Shown here: positions 61,421-64,000 of the stretch, one piece after another
How positions within the stretch are numbered: position 1 is the first letter of the stretch
How the letters are laid out: every line of letters begins with the position of its first letter
From: Confluentibacter flavum
GTDB lineage: Bacteria > Bacteroidota > Bacteroidia > Flavobacteriales > Flavobacteriaceae
Length of the DNA stretch: 64,000 bases
Assembly (NCBI RefSeq): GCF_002843175.1
Contig: NZ_PJEO01000004.1
Coordinates: 32,189-96,188 of the forward strand
Reading direction: 5' to 3'
Made by a program: the position numbers and the translations under genes
Notes under the pieces: generated by a model
Told to the model about the DNA's origin: nothing
Seen by the model: only the letters and a program-made list of their open reading frames with translations
Database searches by the model: none

Positions 61421-62350
61421 ATGAACTTACAACACGAACTTAATAAAGCAGAAGGATTTAAAAACTTGGAATTACTTGCAAAACAGGTGGTTGAAGGTTT
61501 TATTTCGGGTATGCACAAAAGTCCGTTTCATGGGTTTTCTGCTGAATTTGCCGAACATAAAATGTATAATCAAGGTGAGAGCACGCGCCATATCGATTGG
61601 AAGTTGTATGCCAAAACAGATAAACTGTACACCAAGCGATATGATGATGAAACCAATTTGCGTTGTCACATAATTATTGATAATAGTAGTTCCATGCACT
61701 ACCCCGAACTATCAAATTTTTCAATACAGCATTTAAACAAAATTGCATTTTCAGCCTTAGCTTCGGCATCCTTAATGTATTTATTTAAAAAGCAACGAGA
61801 TGCCATCGGCTTAAGCATCTATAGTGATGAATACGATTTTTATGCACCAGAAAAAGGTAGCGAACGTCATCATCAAATGTTGTTAAATAGGTTATCGAAT
61901 GTGGTAGTTTCAAAACCCATAAATAAACAAACGGACACGTATAAATACCTTCATGAAATAGCCGAAAAAATCCATAAACGTTCCATGATTTTTTTATTTA
62001 CCGATATGTTTCAAACAAACCAAGAAGAAACCAAACTTTTTGAAGCGCTTAGGCATTTAAAGTACAACAAGCATGAAGTTATTTTATTCCATGTATTTGA
62101 TAAGGAAAAAGAATATACTTTTAATTTTGATAACACTCCAAAACGTTTTGTAGATGTGGAGACGGGCGACTATATCAACTTGTATGCCGATACCATTAAG
62201 GAAAATTATACCACTGCCGTGAGTACGTATTTTGACGCATTGCGTTTAAAATGTGGACAATATAAAATTAACTATATAGAGGCCGATATTAATAAAGATT
62301 TCAATACCATCTTGACGACGTATATGATAGAGCGTCAAAAATTTGTTTAG
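61421..62350 (+). CDS. DUF58 (VWA-like) protein
   Basis: A 309-residue protein with the DUF58 motif GESTRHIDWKLYAKTDKLYT and a VWA-like metal site IIIDNSSSMHYPE. Such proteins are usually encoded beside a MoxR AAA+ ATPase and act in complex assembly or as Fe/metal-dependent chaperones; no MoxR gene is in the window. The start is ATG 61421, directly after a repeat. Probably ends in the repeat at 62352. Confidence 0.88.
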   Translation: MNLQHELNKAEGFKNLELLAKQVVEGFISGMHKSPFHGFSAEFAEHKMYNQGESTRHIDWKLYAKTDKLYTKRYDDETNLRCHIIIDNSSSMHYPELSNFSIQHLNKIAFSALASASLMYLFKKQRDAIGLSIYSDEYDFYAPEKGSERHHQMLLNRLSNVVVSKPINKQTDTYKYLHEIAEKIHKRSMIFLFTDMFQTNQEETKLFEALRHLKYNKHEVILFHVFDKEKEYTFNFDNTPKRFVDVETGDYINLYADTIKENYTTAVSTYFDALRLKCGQYKINYIEADINKDFNTILTTYMIERQKFV

Positions 62351-62351
62351 A

Positions 62352-62382
62352 TCCCCACCTAGCCTCCCCAAAGGGAAGGAAT
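62352..62382 (-). repeat. Inverted copy of the CCTCCCC repeat after DUF58
   Basis: Read on the minus strand: TTCCTTCCCTTTGGGGAGGC followed by TAGGTGGGGA, matching 61391-61419 in opposite orientation. Together they flank the DUF58 gene. Confidence 0.65.
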
Positions 62383-62473
62383 GACCACTTAATGGGTTTA
62401 AGGCCATTTATTTTATGGTGAAAGAAAGAATCCTAAGCATAATCAAAATAAAATTAAAAAACACAAAAAAACA

Positions 62474-62504
62474 TTTGCCATATAAAAAAAGGCATGTATA
62501 TTTG
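62474..62504 (+). promoter_or_regulatory. tRNA-Asp promoter (TTTG-N19-TATATTTG)
   Basis: TTTG at 62474-62477, 19-nt spacer, and TATATTTG at 62497-62504; a perfect match to the Bacteroidetes consensus, ending 18 bp before the tRNA. Confidence 0.85.
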
Positions 62505-62522
62505 CAACCGCAATAAAGCAAC

Positions 62523-62596
62523 GGTCTGGTAGTTCAGTTGGTTAGAATGTCGCCCTGTCACGGCGAAGGTCGCGGGTTCGAGTCCCGTCCAGACCG
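62523..62596 (+). tRNA. tRNA-Asp (anticodon GTC)
   Basis: A 74-nt cloverleaf. The acceptor stem pairs GGTCTGG with CCAGACC; the anticodon arm TCGCC/GGCGA closes loop CTGTCAC with anticodon GTC; the T arm is CGGGTTCGAGTCCCG. G is the discriminator base, and CCA is not encoded. Confidence 0.97.
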
Positions 62597-63197
62597 CGAA
62601 AATTGCTAAAGAGCTCTGAGAAATTAGGGCTTTTTTTGGCACTTTAAAGAAGTTGTGTTGTCCCCAGTAAAATGGGGTGGTTTACGTAGTTGAACCGATG
62701 GAAAGCTTTCCTTTTTTCTTTATAGAAGATTGGGATGCTTTTTTGTTTTAAGGGGATTTATTCTTTTTTCTAAGCTCGGCAATTATTTCAAGTAGTTTTT
62801 TTAATCTGATATGAGTTAGATTTGACTTCATCAATTGTTCTTATTTTTTTATTTGAAATAATGCAATATGTAAATAGTTTAACTAGTTTATAGCTGTATA
62901 CTATAGCTATTATTATTACTGTTTTATCCATTTTTATTTGTCTTTTAATTAAACTTATTTCTTAAGTCTTTTTAAAAAAAAGGACATTAAAATCCATCTT
63001 TATATATTAAACAATTAAGAGACTAAACTGTTATATTTTCGATTTAAGGTGCGCTATGAGGTGTGTTTAATCATAACATGAAAGTAGAATTACTTATAAT
63101 AAATAAATTGAATTTGATGGGTATTTACAGTTTAAGTTTAAGCGAAAAGATATTCAATAAAAGCCCTTAAAGCGGTTTTATAGATCGTTGAAAAAAG
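62597..63197. other. Stretch without a supported gene
   Basis: About 600 bp of AT-rich DNA between tRNA-Asp and the next promoter. It contains a CCCCA/TGGGG hairpin near 62658 and, on the minus strand, a 27-codon open frame from ATG 62831 (MKSNLTHIRLKKLLEIIAEL plus 7 residues) too short to call. No RNA gene is recognised. Confidence 0.5.
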
Positions 63198-63240
63198 TGA
63201 CTTATGTCATAGATTTTTTAATGTCATTAAATTAAATTCG
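63198..63240 (+). promoter_or_regulatory. Repeat-lipoprotein promoter with FNR-like dyad
   Basis: TGACTTATGTCA at 63198-63209, identical to the nifJ site, and TAAATTCG at 63233-63240, starting 29.5 bp from the dyad centre. No -33 box. Confidence 0.65.
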
Positions 63241-63313
63241 GCCAAACTAAATTAGATAATACCATTTTATTTTTGTTATTTGTATAGATACTAATCAATT
63301 AAACTTTGTAAAA

Positions 63314-63934
63314 ATGAACACTTTTATTATTGAATTAAAGCCTAGAAGAATTGCAACTTTTCTTGTTTTATTTATTTTATTAATGGGCTGTAAAAATGAA
63401 ACACCAGAAATTAATATTACTGAAGATTCAAGTGATGCAGACAAAAATAATTTGACTGAAGTTATATGGCATATTAAAGCTATTCATCCAGATGGGAAAC
63501 TTTTAGATATTAAGGCAATTGGGGAGGACGGTACTATTTTTGACGTTAAAGCAATTCAAGATAAAAATCAACGTAGTATATTAGATATTAAAGCTTTAGT
63601 AAATGGGAAGCAATTACCTGTTAAAGTTCTTGTTACTGAAGACAAATATATGCCTGTTAAAGCCATTGATGTTGATGGAACTATTATAGATATCAAGGCT
63701 TTATCAGCCGATGGAGATATGTTAGATGTTAAGGGTGTAACTCAATCTGGAAATATTATCAATATAAAGGCTATAAATAAGGAAGGCGAATTCTACGGCA
63801 TTAAAGCTATTTCTCCAAATGGTTGGGTAAATGATGTTAAAGGAATTAAAATGAATAAAGAGACTGTTGAGGAAGTAGTTAGTGGAGTTGAAGTTTATGC
63901 ACATATAAAAGGACTTACGCAAAGTTATTACTAA
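63314..63934 (+). CDS. Lipoprotein made of 12-residue D[IV]KA[IL] repeats
   Basis: A 206-residue protein with a lipoprotein signal (lipid Cys C26 in LLMGCKNE). From residue 52 to about 180 it consists of eleven tandem units of 11-14 residues, mostly 12, ending in IKAI-like strands: DGKLLDIKAI, DGTIFDVKAI, DGTIIDIKAL, DGDMLDVKGV, SGNIINIKAI and so on. Such short, regular beta repeats suggest a solenoid or stacked sheet. It resembles Flavobacteriaceae DUF7486-type proteins of unknown function; no enzyme site is visible. It carries the same promoter dyad as the ferredoxin genes. Confidence 0.8.
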   Translation: MNTFIIELKPRRIATFLVLFILLMGCKNETPEINITEDSSDADKNNLTEVIWHIKAIHPDGKLLDIKAIGEDGTIFDVKAIQDKNQRSILDIKALVNGKQLPVKVLVTEDKYMPVKAIDVDGTIIDIKALSADGDMLDVKGVTQSGNIINIKAINKEGEFYGIKAISPNGWVNDVKGIKMNKETVEEVVSGVEVYAHIKGLTQSYY

Positions 63935-64000
63935 GGACAATAATTTACTATAGAAATTATATGTAAGCCTCTGAGGCATTCTAGTATGAAAATAGAACAA

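Noticed and set aside
62523..63313. tRNA-Asp as an integration site for an island
   Set aside because: No repeated tRNA 3' end and no integrase gene found downstream within the window.
63986..64000. Possible start of another gene (ATG, KIEQ) at the right edge
   Set aside because: Only five codons visible; cannot be supported.

Overview
The window is low-GC DNA from a member of the Bacteroidetes, most likely a marine-type Flavobacteriaceae. The evidence is the SUF cluster with its DUF59 and DUF2480 neighbours, DnaE fused to an N-terminal proofreading exonuclease, a type IX secretion sorting domain, DUF3078, DUF5686 and PorT-like outer-membrane proteins, rplM-rpsI-rpsB-tsf gene order, and promoters of the Bacteroidetes type (TTTG, 19 nt, TAnnTTTG). 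Most of the window is housekeeping sequence with small accessory insertions. Layout: 1-9.2 kb is the SUF iron-sulphur assembly cluster (sufD tail, sufS, sufE, DUF59, DUF2480). It is interrupted by an MFS transporter, a zinc protease, a META lipoprotein and two cassette-like genes. 9.3-21.9 kb holds, mostly on the minus strand, rpoN, asnS, an MMPL exporter, frr-pyrH and rplM-rpsI-rpsB-tsf. 22.1-25.7 kb is accessory (RES-domain protein, small secreted or membrane proteins, a HigB/HigA toxin-antitoxin pair). A GH9 glycosidase, a tiny T9SS protein and a PhoP/PhoR-like two-component system follow, then tRNA modification and transport genes. 33.5-48.7 kb is iron-sulphur and ferredoxin metabolism: Mrp/ApbC, NFU, pyruvate:ferredoxin oxidoreductase, a 2[4Fe-4S] ferredoxin, a 2-oxoacid:ferredoxin oxidoreductase, the complete Rnf complex with RseC, and a 2Fe-2S ferredoxin. 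48.8-62.4 kb returns to core genes (acyl-CoA dehydrogenase, trmN6, rimM, rpsP, dnaE, trxA, clpP, a DUF58 protein) plus dinD. The right end holds tRNA-Asp, a mostly gene-free stretch and a lipoprotein made of 12-residue repeats. The clearest undescribed signal is a candidate FNR/CRP-like regulon. A dyad TGAY-N4-GTCA occurs upstream of nifJ, between the ferredoxin and korAB genes, upstream of rseC-rnf, and upstream of the repeat lipoprotein. In all five promoters the dyad centre lies exactly 29.5 bp from the start of a TAnnTTTG-like -7 element, about 42 bp from the expected start of transcription, and none has a good -33 box. This joins the ferredoxin-reducing and ferredoxin-oxidising machines and an uncharacterised lipoprotein under one probable low-oxygen activator; the regulator gene is not in the window. 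The second notable pattern is an insertion architecture seen twice. A small gene module (an MFS transporter after sufS; higBA after the GH9 gene) sits just beyond the intact 3' end of a gene and is followed by a second, degenerating copy of that same 3' end in the same orientation. Several dispersed repeat families are also present: a hairpin repeat between sufD and sufS and at 31 kb, a CTCC-TTT-GGAG repeat that has even entered the trmN6 reading frame, and a motif that follows two consecutive accessory genes.
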